From: Alphaproteobacteria bacterium
GTDB lineage: Bacteria; Pseudomonadota; Alphaproteobacteria; UBA8366; GCA-2717185
Assembly: GCA_040905865.1 (NCBI GenBank)
Contig: JBBDQU010000056.1
Location: forward strand, 1-64,000
Direction of reading: 5' to 3'
DNA: 64,000 bases
The position numbers and the translations under genes were made by a program. The stretch's first letter is position 1, and each line of letters opens with the position of its first letter. A model generated the notes under the pieces. It ran no database searches. It was given only the letters and a program-made list of their open reading frames with translations, and was not told the origin of the DNA. This document shows, piece by piece, positions 46,719 through 55,601 of this stretch.

Positions 46719-46773
46719 AATAAATCGTGATTAATCGGACGCAAGGATTGCGGCGGATTGACGGCGATCTGGA

Positions 46774-47646
46774 TCAGCGCGTCGGGACCGGCGTTTCGCC
46801 GCCGTAATCGTAGAACCCGCGACCGGATTTGCGGCCAAGCCAGCCGGCTTCGACATATTTCACCAGCAGCGGGCAGGGCCGGTATTTGGTATCCGCGAGC
46901 CCTTCATACAGCACCTGCATCACCGCAAGACAGGTATCCAGCCCGATGAAATCGGCCAGTTCCAGCGGACCCATCGGGTGGTTGGCGCCCAGCTTCATCG
47001 CCGTGTCGATGGCTTCCACATTGCCGACGCCTTCATAGAGCGTATAGACGGCCTCGTTGATCATCGGCAGCAGGATCCGGTTGACGATGAAGGCCGGGAA
47101 ATCTTCCGCCGAGGCGACGGTCTTGCCCATTTTCAGCGCCAGGTCGCGAACCGTATCGTAGGTTTCCCTGTCCGTGCCAAGACCGCGAATCAGTTCCACC
47201 AGCTTCATCATCGGCACCGGATTCATGAAATGCATGCCGATGAACCGGCCGGGCCGGTCGGTCGACGCCCCCAGCCGGGTGATCGAAATCGACGACGTAT
47301 TGGACGCGATGATCGCATCGGCGGACAAATGCGGGATCAGCGTTTTGAAGATTTCCTTCTTGACCGCTTCGTTCTCGGTCGCCGCCTCGATCACGATTTC
47401 ACAGTCCCCGAACCGGGCGTAATCCGTCGTGGTGGCGATCCGGGCGAGGGCCGCAGTCCGGTCGCTTTCGCTGACCAGCGAACGGCGCACCTGGCGATCC
47501 ATATTGCGATCGATTTCGCCTTTTACCGCGTTCAGGGCCGCTTCATTGACATCGAGAATCCGGACGTCGAAGCCGGAAAGGGCGGCAACATGTGCGATGC
47601 CGCTGCCCATCTGCCCGGCGCCGATGATACCAATCGTCTTGATCAT
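46774..47646 (-). CDS. 3-hydroxybutyryl-CoA dehydrogenase
   Basis: A 290-residue NAD-dependent 3-hydroxyacyl-CoA dehydrogenase. The Rossmann motif G-A-G-Q-M-G-S-G is at residues 9-16, IASNTSSISIT and the catalytic His region GMHFMNPVPMMKLVE follow, with PAFIVNRILLP later. It oxidises 3-hydroxybutyryl-CoA in fatty acid or polyhydroxybutyrate metabolism. It follows etfA on the same strand, fitting a beta-oxidation or acyl-CoA redox operon. Confidence 0.94.
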   Translation of the reverse strand: MIKTIGIIGAGQMGSGIAHVAALSGFDVRILDVNEAALNAVKGEIDRNMDRQVRRSLVSESDRTAALARIATTTDYARFGDCEIVIEAATENEAVKKEIFKTLIPHLSADAIIASNTSSISITRLGASTDRPGRFIGMHFMNPVPMMKLVELIRGLGTDRETYDTVRDLALKMGKTVASAEDFPAFIVNRILLPMINEAVYTLYEGVGNVEAIDTAMKLGANHPMGPLELADFIGLDTCLAVMQVLYEGLADTKYRPCPLLVKYVEAGWLGRKSGRGFYDYGGETPVPTR

Positions 47647-47677
47647 GTAACGCGTCCTGTCTGCGCGGCCGCGTACG

Positions 47678-48619
47678 TCAGGCCGTCTTGTTCAGTTCCG
47701 CTTCAAGTTCGGGAATCACGTTGAACAGATCGCCAACCAGCCCGTAATCGGCCACCTGGAAAATCGGTGCTTCCTCGTCCTTGTTGATGGCGACGATCAC
47801 CTTGCTGTCCTTCATGCCGGCGAGGTGCTGGATCGCGCCGGAAATGCCGACCGCGATATACAGTTCCGGCGCCACGACCTTGCCGGTCTGGCCGACCTGA
47901 AATTCATTCGGCACGAACCCCGCATCGACCGCCGCGCGCGACGCACCAACGGCGGCGCCGAGGATATCCGCGACCTTTTCCAGCATGGCGAAGTTTTCGC
48001 CGTTCTGCATGCCGCGCCCGCCGGAAATGACGATCCCCGCCGAGGTCAGTTCGGGCCGTTCGGACTTGCTGATTTCGGCCCGCAGGAAGCTGGACAGGCC
48101 CGCGTCGCCTGTCGCGTCGACCGCTTCGACACTGGCGCTGCCGCCCGTGGCGGCGGCGCCGTCAAAGCCGGTAATGCGGACCGTTATGATCTTGGTCGCG
48201 TCGGACGACTGAACCGTCGCGATGGCGTTGCCGGCGTAAATCGGCCGTTCAAACGTATCGGGGGCGATAACCGCGCTAATTTCCGAAATCTGCTGTACAT
48301 CGAGCAGGGCGGCGACACGCGGCATCAGGTTCTTGCCGTTCGTCGTTGCCGGAGCCAGGACATGGCTGTAATTTGCCGCAAGGTTGACCACCAGCGGAGC
48401 CATGTTTTCCGCCAGTTGGTTGGCGTATTCGGCGGAATCGGCACACAGGACCTTGCCGACACCCGCGATCTGCGCAGCCGCATCCGCCACGGCGCCGCAA
48501 TCGCTGCCGGCCACGAGAATATCCACATCGCCGCCGATCTCGACAGCGGCCGTCACCGCATTCAGCGTTGCGGGCTTGACGTTCCTGCCGTCATGCTCGG
48601 CGATCACCAGGTTGGCCAT
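47678..48619 (-). CDS. etfA: Electron transfer flavoprotein alpha subunit
   Basis: A 313-residue ETF alpha subunit carrying FAD. The C-terminal FAD domain is clear: [48 protein letters not shown], and [23 protein letters not shown] takes electrons from acyl-CoA dehydrogenases and passes them to ETF:quinone oxidoreductase. Two bases separate it from etfB. Confidence 0.97.
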   Translation of the reverse strand: MANLVIAEHDGRNVKPATLNAVTAAVEIGGDVDILVAGSDCGAVADAAAQIAGVGKVLCADSAEYANQLAENMAPLVVNLAANYSHVLAPATTNGKNLMPRVAALLDVQQISEISAVIAPDTFERPIYAGNAIATVQSSDATKIITVRITGFDGAAATGGSASVEAVDATGDAGLSSFLRAEISKSERPELTSAGIVISGGRGMQNGENFAMLEKVADILGAAVGASRAAVDAGFVPNEFQVGQTGKVVAPELYIAVGISGAIQHLAGMKDSKVIVAINKDEEAPIFQVADYGLVGDLFNVIPELEAELNKTA

Positions 48620-48621
48620 GA

Positions 48622-49371
48622 TCAGATTACCTTCGCTTCGTTACGCAGTTTGTCGACGAGTTCCGCCACATCGGCCACCTTGACGCCTTCCTTGCGCTTG
48701 GCCGGTTCCACGACCTTCAGAATGTTCAGCCTGGGCGATGTATCCAGACCGATATCGGCCGGGCTCATCGTATCGATGGTCTTTTTCTTCGCCTTCATGA
48801 TGTTCGGCAGGGACGCATAGCGCGGCTCGTTGAGACGCAGATCCGTCGTCACGATCATCGGCAGCTTCACATTGATCGTTTCCAGCCCGCCGTCGATTTC
48901 GCGGGTCACATCGGCCGAACCGTCGCCGACTTCGATCTTCGACGCGAAGGTGGCCTGGCTCCAGCCCAGAAGCGCCGCCAGCATCTGGCCGGTCTGGTTG
49001 CTGTCGTCGTCGATGGCCTGTTTGCCGAGAATGACGATATCGGGGCTTTCCTTTTCGACCACGGCCTTCAGCGCCTTCGCAACTGCGAGTGGTTCCAGAT
49101 TTTCATCCGTCAGGACCAGAACGCCCCGATCCGCGCCCATTGCAAGCGCCGTACGGATGGTTTCCTGGCACTGCTGCACGCCAATGGAAACGACGATTAC
49201 CTCCTCGACCTTTCCGGCTTCACGCAGGCGCAACGCTTCTTCAACGGCGATTTCATCGAACGGATTCATGGACATTTTCACATTCGCCGTCTCAACGCCG
49301 CTTCCATCCGATTTAACCCGGACCTTGACGTTGTAATCGACGACCCGCTTCACGGGGACGAGGATTTTCAT
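48622..49371 (-). CDS. etfB: Electron transfer flavoprotein beta subunit
   Basis: A 249-residue ETF beta subunit with the nucleotide-fold N-terminus [30 protein letters not shown], and the family signature region [18 protein letters not shown]. It binds AMP and pairs with EtfA, encoded next. First gene of etfB-etfA-hydroxyacyl-CoA dehydrogenase. Confidence 0.97.
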   Translation of the reverse strand: MKILVPVKRVVDYNVKVRVKSDGSGVETANVKMSMNPFDEIAVEEALRLREAGKVEEVIVVSIGVQQCQETIRTALAMGADRGVLVLTDENLEPLAVAKALKAVVEKESPDIVILGKQAIDDDSNQTGQMLAALLGWSQATFASKIEVGDGSADVTREIDGGLETINVKLPMIVTTDLRLNEPRYASLPNIMKAKKKTIDTMSPADIGLDTSPRLNILKVVEPAKRKEGVKVADVAELVDKLRNEAKVI

Positions 49372-49398
49372 CGCGATATTTTCCCTACATTCTTGGCT

Positions 49399-49426
49399 GA
49401 GGCGGGGTCCTGTTTAGGCCCGCCTC
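49399..49426 (-). terminator. Hairpin between the methyltransferase-like gene and etfB
   Basis: GAGGCGGG (49399-49406) pairs with CCCGCCTC (49419-49426), an 8-bp GC-rich stem with a 12-base loop, starting right at the stop codon of the upstream minus-strand gene. There is no U-tract on the minus side. It may be a weak terminator or attenuator before etfB. Confidence 0.4.
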
Positions 49427-50271
49427 TAAACCGTGTCAAGACGAGCCGCCGCGCCGATTTGCCGTTCCTGCCCGTCGTTTCCCGGCAATATGATGGCGCT
49501 AAGCATCCGCGCCCGCACACTGTAATCGGGCGAAATTTCTCCCAGCGGCGCGATTTCCCAATCCCACGAACGATCATGCGGCGGCAGAATAATTCCCGGT
49601 AGCTGATCTTCCGTTTTGTGCACTGCGCCATCCCGGGACAGAAATTCACGCTTCGTGTCCGTGATCAGACAGCACGTTGCATTAAATTCCCGCAAATGCC
49701 GCAGATGCGCATGCACGACATCGGCGGCGAAACCCAGCGCCTCGTCGCGGGACAGGACGATATGCCGGGACAGAAAGCGCAGGGGCGTCACGGCCAGTTG
49801 AGACACGACATTGGCCGATACCAGGAAATCGACCGATTCATGGTCCTGCGGCAGATGGGGCTGCGGTCGCGGCGGGCTGCTGGCGCCCCGCGCCGCGCCT
49901 TCCAGCAGGCCCTGCGCGACGCCGGAAATATCCCGCGCCACCAGCCTGACATTCGGAAATCGGCGGGCCGCCAGCCGTGCCGGCCATAAATGCGCCACAT
50001 CGACCAGCGTCACCGTTCCGAAACGCGACGCCAGTTCCGCCAGCGGAATATCCAGCAGCGGCCCGGAACCATAGATCATCGCGTGGCGGTGCGTCGCACA
50101 CCCTTCCATCGCGGCGCGTACGGCATCTTTCGATTCCCGCAGGTGCGGCGCCCATTGCCGCCGCCAGCGCCCGTATTGCGCCTGAATGGCGATCAGTTCC
50201 CCGAGATACCCTGCCCGCCGCGCCCAGGGCGGCGCGGGCGTCAGCGCCCATTGCAGCGCTTCGGCGATCAT
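49426..50271 (-). CDS. Unknown protein with Rossmann, methyltransferase-like features
   Basis: A 281-residue soluble protein. ATG 50271 begins MIAEALQWALTPAP; an upstream extension overlaps the adenosyltransferase stop and is unlikely. The middle has a Rossmann-like pattern: AMIYGSGPLLDIPLAELA, VTLVDVAHLWPAR, VRLVARDISG, then VDFLVSANVVSQLAV and a YDTKRE-like region, as in SAM-dependent methyltransferases. Conserved motifs for catalysis are not obvious. It follows the cobalamin adenosyltransferase gene by 16 bases and probably shares its transcript. Function unknown. Confidence 0.75.
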   Translation of the reverse strand: MIAEALQWALTPAPPWARRAGYLGELIAIQAQYGRWRRQWAPHLRESKDAVRAAMEGCATHRHAMIYGSGPLLDIPLAELASRFGTVTLVDVAHLWPARLAARRFPNVRLVARDISGVAQGLLEGAARGASSPPRPQPHLPQDHESVDFLVSANVVSQLAVTPLRFLSRHIVLSRDEALGFAADVVHAHLRHLREFNATCCLITDTKREFLSRDGAVHKTEDQLPGIILPPHDRSWDWEIAPLGEISPDYSVRARMLSAIILPGNDGQERQIGAAARLDTV

Positions 50272-50287
50272 CGGGCAAGATGCGGCG

Positions 50288-50851
50288 TCAGCGGTTCGCT
50301 CCCGGCACCCACAGCACATCCCCTGCGCCGTCGTCGTTGCAGGCCCGGGCCAGCACGAACAGCAGGTCGGACAGCCGGTTCAGATAGGCGATGACGATCC
50401 CGCTGACCGGTTCCTGCACAGCCAGTTCGGTTGCCAGCCGTTCCGCCCGGCGCGCAACGGTTCGCGCCAGGTGCAGATAGGCCGCGGCCGCCGTACCCCC
50501 GGGAAGGACGAAACTGTTGAGCGGCGCCAGGGATGCATTGAAACGGTCGATTTCCCCTTCGAGCCAGTCGATCTGCGGCTGGGTCACGCGCAGCGCGCCG
50601 GCGCCGCGTTCGCCGCCCTCCGGGGTGCACAGGTCCGCGCCCAGGTCGAACAGGTCGTTCTGTATCCGGGAGAGCGCATTGTCGATGGCGCCGTCGGTAT
50701 GCAGCCGCACCAGGCCGATAACGGCGTTGGTTTCGTCCACGGTGCCCGTCGCCGCGACGCGAAGATCGTGTTTTGCCACGCGGCGGCCATCGCCCAGCGA
50801 GGTTTCGCCCTTATCGCCGCCCCGCGTGTAGATCCGGGTCAACCGCACCAT
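50288..50851 (-). CDS. Cob(I)alamin adenosyltransferase, PduO type
   Basis: A 187-residue ATP:corrinoid adenosyltransferase. The ATP-binding N-terminus T-R-G-G-D-K-G-E-T-S-L is diagnostic, followed by VDETNAVIG, QNDLFDLGADL, FVLPGGTAAAAYLHLARTVARRAER and a C-terminal YLNRLSDLLFVLAR. It adds the adenosyl group to cob(I)alamin, making AdoCbl, the cofactor NrdJ needs. It is preceded by a small twin-membrane-helix gene six bases upstream. Confidence 0.95.
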   Translation of the reverse strand: MVRLTRIYTRGGDKGETSLGDGRRVAKHDLRVAATGTVDETNAVIGLVRLHTDGAIDNALSRIQNDLFDLGADLCTPEGGERGAGALRVTQPQIDWLEGEIDRFNASLAPLNSFVLPGGTAAAAYLHLARTVARRAERLATELAVQEPVSGIVIAYLNRLSDLLFVLARACNDDGAGDVLWVPGANR

Positions 50852-50857
50852 CGCCGG

Positions 50858-51058
50858 TCACCCCCTGCCGACGAAGAACAGGACGATCGCAAACAGCAGC
50901 AGCGCCGACGCCTGCAGGAGAACGCGCGCACGCATGAATTTGTTGGCGTATCGGCGATTGAAGTCACCGCCTCTCGCCATGCCTATGATACCAAGGACAA
51001 GCACGGCCAGCGTGGCGACCATCGCCAGAACCATGAAAACGACAAATACACCGGACAT
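50858..51058 (-). CDS. Small twin-transmembrane protein (HIG1-domain-like)
   Basis: A 66-residue protein with two membrane helices (VFVVFMVLAMVATLAVLVLG and LLQASALLLFAIVLFF) joined by a basic loop GGDFNRRYANKFMRAR. The loop is like that of HIG1-domain/twin-transmembrane proteins, which often precede cobalamin adenosyltransferase genes in alphaproteobacteria. ATG 51058 is chosen over a longer frame. Function unknown. Confidence 0.82.
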   Translation of the reverse strand: MSGVFVVFMVLAMVATLAVLVLGIIGMARGGDFNRRYANKFMRARVLLQASALLLFAIVLFFVGRG

Positions 51059-51144
51059 ATCCACGATATAGTGTGTACGACCAGAGTTTGACAGGCTAAA
51101 TCGGTGCAGGCAGAGCAAGAGATTACGCCAAGGAGATATCGGAC

Positions 51145-51858
51145 GTGGACAACGAATTGCGCCGGCGCCTCATGGGCATATCGACCGGAACGCTGACCTA
51201 CCAGCTTCTGAAGCGGAATATCCGCAATGTCTATATGCGAGGCGTCCTGCCGCTTCATCCGGTGACGGAACGCATGGTCGGCGTCGCCTATACATTGCGT
51301 TTCATCCCGATGCGCGAGGATATCGCCGACCTGGCGCTACTCGCCAGCCCGCAGAACCTCGCGCGCCGCGCCATCGAGGAATGTCCTGCCGGCGGGGTTC
51401 TCGTCACCGACGCCAGAGGCGACCGCGACAGCGGCACTATCGGCGACATCCTCATTACCCGGCTTAAATACCGCGGCGTTGCCGGAATTGTCACCGATGG
51501 CGGCATTCGCGATGCCGATGCGGTTCGCGATATCGGCCTGCCGGTCTTCGGCGCCGGCCCCGCCGCGCCGGCCAGCCCCACGGCGCATTGTCCCGCCGGG
51601 CTGCAGGAACCGATATCCTGTGGCGGCGTCGCCGTATATCCCGGCGACATTATCGTCGCCGACGGCGATGGCTGCGCGGTCCTGCCGCAGGCCCTGGCGG
51701 AGGAAGTCGCCCGCGATGCCGCCGCGCAGGAAGGCATCGAGGAATTCATCCAGAAACTGGTTGCCGGCGGCCGGCCGGTTATCGGCACCTATCCGGCCGG
51801 CGACACGGTTCGCGCCGAATATGACGCGTGGCTCAAGGCCGGAAAACCGGCCCTGTAA
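51145..51858 (+). CDS. RraA-like protein (HMG aldolase/regulator family)
   Basis: A 237-residue member of the RraA/dimethylmenaquinone methyltransferase-like family. The core has GVLVTDARGDRDSGTIGDILITRLKYRG followed by G-I-V-T-D-G-G-I-R-D and later PGDIIVADGDGCAVLP; the G-D and R-D residues match the metal and pyruvate site of 4-hydroxy-4-methyl-2-oxoglutarate aldolase. It may be such an aldolase or a lyase relative; true RraA RNase E inhibitors are shorter. No aromatic-degradation genes are near. Confidence 0.88.
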   Translation: MDNELRRRLMGISTGTLTYQLLKRNIRNVYMRGVLPLHPVTERMVGVAYTLRFIPMREDIADLALLASPQNLARRAIEECPAGGVLVTDARGDRDSGTIGDILITRLKYRGVAGIVTDGGIRDADAVRDIGLPVFGAGPAAPASPTAHCPAGLQEPISCGGVAVYPGDIIVADGDGCAVLPQALAEEVARDAAAQEGIEEFIQKLVAGGRPVIGTYPAGDTVRAEYDAWLKAGKPAL

Positions 51859-51900
51859 CCGCGGATCAGAACGGATAAAGGGAGCCCGGCGCCCCTTTTT

Positions 51901-52167
51901 TCAGCTTTTCGGCCGCCCCTTGGAACGGCCGTTCGGGCGGCCTTTCTTGGCGCGATTCAAACGGTCCACCGGCGCCGGAAATGCAAGGACGACGGCGCTT
52001 TCGGGCCGTTCAATACGGAGCACCGCGTCGCCTGTCCCCGTCAGGGCCGGCGCGACTTCTTCAACTTCAACGACTTTCTGATCGACCGGCACGATTGCGG
52101 CCAGTCCACCATGCCGGTATCGGACCATGCCGCTTGATCGACGACCGTATATGCGTAATTCGAACAT
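51901..52167 (-). CDS. Small hypothetical protein with basic tail
   Basis: An 88-residue frame with AGGGAG seven bases before its ATG, which supports it being real. It starts MFELRIYGRRSSGMVRY, has a Val/Ala-rich middle suggesting beta strands, and ends in a Lys/Arg/Gly-rich tail (NRAKKGRPNGRSKGRPKS) that could bind nucleic acid. I do not recognise the family. It converges on the RraA-like gene. Confidence 0.5.
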   Translation of the reverse strand: MFELRIYGRRSSGMVRYRHGGLAAIVPVDQKVVEVEEVAPALTGTGDAVLRIERPESAVVLAFPAPVDRLNRAKKGRPNGRSKGRPKS

Positions 52168-52606
52168 CAGACGCTCCCTATCCCTGCACCGGACAGTCCG
52201 GTCAATGTATCGCTTCCCAGCGGCAGGTCAAGACCGTTCCCCCGACGATGGAAACAAATGATTCAGAACAGGATTTCATGGATGATTCGCTAACCGCTAC
52301 GGCATCGACAGCAGGCGCCGTTGAGCCGCGATTCGGGCGCGTCAGGCCCAAAAAACTGCTGTTCATCGGCGGGATTTAAAAAAAGTCCTTGGTTTGGCTG
52401 GCCGAAGCGACTAGATTCCGGAAATCGACGACAGGTTAGCCAATACGGCTCATTGCGGCGTTTGCAGGTTTCAATAGCTTGATTCAGCCGGTCGATAGCC
52501 CGTGACAGAGAAGGTCCGGGGTCGTAGCTCCAAAAGTATGGTTCTCGCGATACGCCTTTACGTAGGGCAGATGAGTTTGAGCGTTTAAACAATTAATGAC
52601 GGAAAA
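52168..52606. other. Unexplained region with lower G+C before the DUF4167 gene
   Basis: From about 52380 to 52600 base composition drops toward 50% G+C. A 100-codon frame runs on the minus strand (52290-52592), with a middle part that looks protein-like and helical (LSRAIDRLNQAIETCKRR), but it lacks a clear ribosome site and recognisable family. The plus strand contains a short frame at 52278-52379. No tRNA, tmRNA, SRP or RNase P signature is visible. Confidence 0.4.
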
Positions 52607-53248
52607 ATGAGACAAGGGCAAAATCCGAAGCGGTCTCGCGGCCGTAGTGGCGGGGGGCGTCGTAATGTGTCCCCACGACATCAGAATTTCGACAGCAACG
52701 GTCCGAGTATCCGTATTCGCGGCAATGCGCACCAGGTCTACGAAAAATACCTGCAACTGGCCCGCGACGCCTATACGGCGGGGGACAGGATCGCTGCCGA
52801 AAATATGTACCAGCATGCGGAACACTACTTTCGGCTCGTGAATATGGAGGATGCCGAAAACGGCCAGCCCCGTCAGAATCGCGGCGACAGCAACGATTCC
52901 AGGTCTTCCGACCGGCAATATTCCGGTAACGACCAGCGGGACAACGACGATTCCTCCGACTCGAACGAGGAAACGGCCCATGAAGCACCGAGTCCGCGCC
53001 AGTCGCGCGATACCGGCCGCGGAAACGACCAGTCCCCAGGTACTTCGGAGACGGACGACGACACAAAGACAGCCCGGCGCCCGGCGCGCAAGCCGCGTCG
53101 AAATACGGCCCGTCCTGTTGAAGCGGACAAGAACGGCAATGTCGCTGACTTGTCGGGGCAAGCCGCCGTTGTCGTCGAAAAACCCCATGCGGCGTTCGAT
53201 CCTGCAACCGCCGGTGACGAAGCCATCGACGAGCGCGCCGCCGACTGA
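52607..53248 (+). CDS. DUF4167 domain-containing protein
   Basis: A 213-residue alphaproteobacterial protein. The DUF4167 domain is N-terminal: basic MRQGQNPKRSRGRSGGGRR, then IRIRGNAHQVYEKYLQLARDAYTAGDRIAAENMYQHAEHYFR. The remainder is low-complexity, rich in Asp, Ser, Arg and Asn, and probably disordered. The family likely binds RNA or ribosomes, but its role is not known. Often found near prfA/prmC and clpB; those genes are not seen in this window. Confidence 0.92.
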   Translation: MRQGQNPKRSRGRSGGGRRNVSPRHQNFDSNGPSIRIRGNAHQVYEKYLQLARDAYTAGDRIAAENMYQHAEHYFRLVNMEDAENGQPRQNRGDSNDSRSSDRQYSGNDQRDNDDSSDSNEETAHEAPSPRQSRDTGRGNDQSPGTSETDDDTKTARRPARKPRRNTARPVEADKNGNVADLSGQAAVVVEKPHAAFDPATAGDEAIDERAAD

Positions 53249-53604
53249 TTGCCGCCGCGCCGACAATCGTCGCGCCGGCTGTCCGTGCGGACCGATGGTC
53301 GAATTACGCCGGGCCATTCGGATCGGGATTACGCTGGGCATTGCATGACGAGTGACGGACCGGAATCGGCGACGGCGGCAACGCGGGTGGCATTACCGCC
53401 GTCTGTCCGCAGATCGAATGCCTTTTGGGAGGGGCAGGGTGGGCAATCGATCAACGGCTTTCCGAAAACATCCGATGCAAGCATCTTCTGCTTCCGACAT
53501 GGTGCATGATCATCGGAAACAGCGAACCGGTCAGTGACGCCGGTCACAGGCCGCAGCTTTTCGCGCTTGTTTATCCGTTCCGGAACCGGCAAGCTTTTTG
53601 CGTC
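53249..53604. other. Gap between DUF4167 and recX
   Basis: About 350 bases with no gene I can support. Short open frames run into recX from upstream, but their sequence is not protein-like and the normal RecX start is at 53605. A small hairpin (GCGCCGAC/GTCGCGC region near 53256-53274) may end the DUF4167 transcript. Confidence 0.4.
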
Positions 53605-54171
53605 ATGAACAAGGCTATCAAGAAGCGGCAGCCGCGCCGGGTTTCCGCCCGGTCGCTGGAATCGGCCGCACTGGCGCACCTGCAGCGTTACAGCACTTCG
53701 GCGGCGAATCTGCGCGCGGTGCTGATGCGGCGTGTCTGGCGCGCCGCGCAGGCAAATGACGATGACCCGGCAGAGGGCGTCATCCTGGTCGATGCGCTGA
53801 TCGAACGTTTCCTGCGGTCCGGTCTGCTGAATGACGCCGATTATGCCGCGGCCCGGGCCGCGACGCTGCACCGGCGCGGCGCGTCCAGCCGCGGCATCCG
53901 CATGCGCCTCGCGGAAAAAGGCGTCGATGGCGGCCAGATCGATCAGGCGCTGGAAAGTCTGGAAGACGAAACGGGCGGCGCCGATATCCGGGGCGCGTTC
54001 AATTTTGCGCGGCGGCGGCGATTGGGTCCCTGGCGAAAAGCAGACCGCGATTCCCGCCGCGACCGCGATATGGCGGCGCTGGGCCGGCAGGGCTACAGCT
54101 TTGAAATCGTCCGGCGTATCGTCGATGCCGACTCTGTCGCAGCACTCGAAGCGGAGATCGCGGACGATTAA
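53605..54171 (+). CDS. recX: Regulatory protein RecX
   Basis: A 188-residue RecX protein, built of repeated three-helix units, as seen in ALAHLQRYSTSAANLRAVLMRR, LNDADYAAARAATLHRRGASSRGIRMRLAEKGV and RQGYSFEIVRRIV. It binds RecA filaments and limits RecA recombinase activity. recA is not adjacent. ATG 53605 gives the basic start MNKAIKKRQPRR; the upstream open frame is non-conserved. It overlaps the convergent PrpD-like gene by four bases. Confidence 0.88.
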   Translation: MNKAIKKRQPRRVSARSLESAALAHLQRYSTSAANLRAVLMRRVWRAAQANDDDPAEGVILVDALIERFLRSGLLNDADYAAARAATLHRRGASSRGIRMRLAEKGVDGGQIDQALESLEDETGGADIRGAFNFARRRRLGPWRKADRDSRRDRDMAALGRQGYSFEIVRRIVDADSVAALEAEIADD

Positions 54172-55541
54172 GGCGCGCTGGCGTCCAGTAAGGGCGACAG
54201 CGTGGGCGCATTCTCCAGGTCCGACACGAATTCAAGCATCCGTTCCGTCTTTTCGGTACCGACGAGCGGCTCCGAGAGACCGCGGAACTTCGTCTGCAGC
54301 CGGCGCCAGGTCAGGTCCAGATCCGTCACCGGGTCGCTCAGGTCGGCCTGCCCCTGCAATACGGCGCCGTCGCGCAAATGGACAATGACCTTGGCCTCAT
54401 TGCGCTCCAGCGTATCGTCGCCGATAACCACCGCCCTGTCGCATAACGCCATTACATCAGCACGGCGGACGATGGCGTCGTCGAATGTATCGAGGCGCCC
54501 CGTATCGATCCCTGCCAGGGCCAGCCCCACGGTAAAGCGCAGGCTGAATTTCGCCTCCAGCCCGGTCGTCGGGACCGGTATGTTGCACATCCGCAAACAG
54601 CGCGACGTTACCCTGATTTCGACCCGTTCCACCGCATCGGGCCGGAAGGCGGGATTTTCCCGGCAGGTCGCCGCCGCGTCAATCGGCGCATGGGTTCCAA
54701 AACAGGCCGCGTGGTATTTGAACCGCATGGTCGGCAGAAGATAGCGTTCGCCAAGCCCGTCCAGCCCCTTTGCGGGCGCAAAGGTATCGGTCTGGGTATC
54801 GCCGAATCCCTGCAGGCATTCGATGACCGCCGGATTGCTGGTAAAACCACGCGACGCCATTTCCGCCGCGAACAACCCGTTCTGCGCCGCCTTTCCCGCA
54901 TGCAGCGGCTTGCACATCGTCCCGAACATCGATTTCAGCCCGGCCGCCTGCGTCCCGGCAATGCCGAGCGCCATGGCGGTCGTCGCCGCGTCGAGGCCAA
55001 GCAGCCGCGCAACCCCCGCCGCCGCCCCGAAGTGACCAACTGTCGCGGTGGCGTGCCAGCCACGGGCATAATGTCCCTCGCCCATGATGGCGCCGATGCG
55101 GCTTTCCGTTTCGACGCCTGCCGTGAAAGCCTCGATAAGCGCGCGGCCATTGGCGCCGCGATGCTCCGCCAGGGCAAGGATCGCCGGCATGACAGGCGCG
55201 GTCGGATGGCCGTTCAGAAGCCGCAGCACGTCGTCATAATCCAGCGCATGCCCGGCAGACCCGTTGACCAGCGCCGCCTGCCCCGCCGAGACCTTGCCGC
55301 CAATGCCGATCAGCGTGGCCTGCGCGGCGCCCCCTTCGGCGGCGACATAATCCGCCAGTTGCCGCGTCAACGGTTCCTGCGCGCCCGCCAAGGTAACGCC
55401 CAGCCAGTCGAGCAGGCAGTGCTTGGTCACAAACACGACCTCCGCCGGCAGGCGGTCATAGGCGATACGGGTGGCGTTGTCCGCCAATAGCCGCGTTATT
55501 TCCGGGCATTCTTCTTTTTTTTCAACAGGCTGTTCTACCAT
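54168..55541 (-). CDS. MmgE/PrpD family protein
   Basis: A 457-residue protein of the MmgE/PrpD fold (2-methylcitrate dehydratase-like). GGAGGCGACG precedes ATG 55541. Motifs are HCLLDWLGVTLAGA, GSAGHALDYDD, HPTAPVMPAILAL, G-T-M-C-K-P-L-H-A-G-K-A-A and KYHAACFGTHAPIDA. The family includes 2-methylcitrate and cis-aconitate-type dehydratases and decarboxylases; no propionate genes are adjacent, so substrate is open. Confidence 0.92.
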   Translation of the reverse strand: MVEQPVEKKEECPEITRLLADNATRIAYDRLPAEVVFVTKHCLLDWLGVTLAGAQEPLTRQLADYVAAEGGAAQATLIGIGGKVSAGQAALVNGSAGHALDYDDVLRLLNGHPTAPVMPAILALAEHRGANGRALIEAFTAGVETESRIGAIMGEGHYARGWHATATVGHFGAAAGVARLLGLDAATTAMALGIAGTQAAGLKSMFGTMCKPLHAGKAAQNGLFAAEMASRGFTSNPAVIECLQGFGDTQTDTFAPAKGLDGLGERYLLPTMRFKYHAACFGTHAPIDAAATCRENPAFRPDAVERVEIRVTSRCLRMCNIPVPTTGLEAKFSLRFTVGLALAGIDTGRLDTFDDAIVRRADVMALCDRAVVIGDDTLERNEAKVIVHLRDGAVLQGQADLSDPVTDLDLTWRRLQTKFRGLSEPLVGTEKTERMLEFVSDLENAPTLSPLLDASAP

Positions 55542-55601
55542 CGTCGCCTCCTGTATCCGGTGCCGTTGAAAAACGGGATGCCGCATCGGGGCCCATGATA
55601 A

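Noticed and set aside
52380-52600. tmRNA, SRP RNA or RNase P RNA
   Set aside because: None of the diagnostic cores (tag reading frame and tRNA-like ends, GGAAG-type SRP loop, GAGGAAAGTCC) is present on either strand.
53425-53604. N-terminal extension of RecX
   Set aside because: The upstream in-frame residues are not RecX-like; the normal basic N-terminus begins at ATG 53605.
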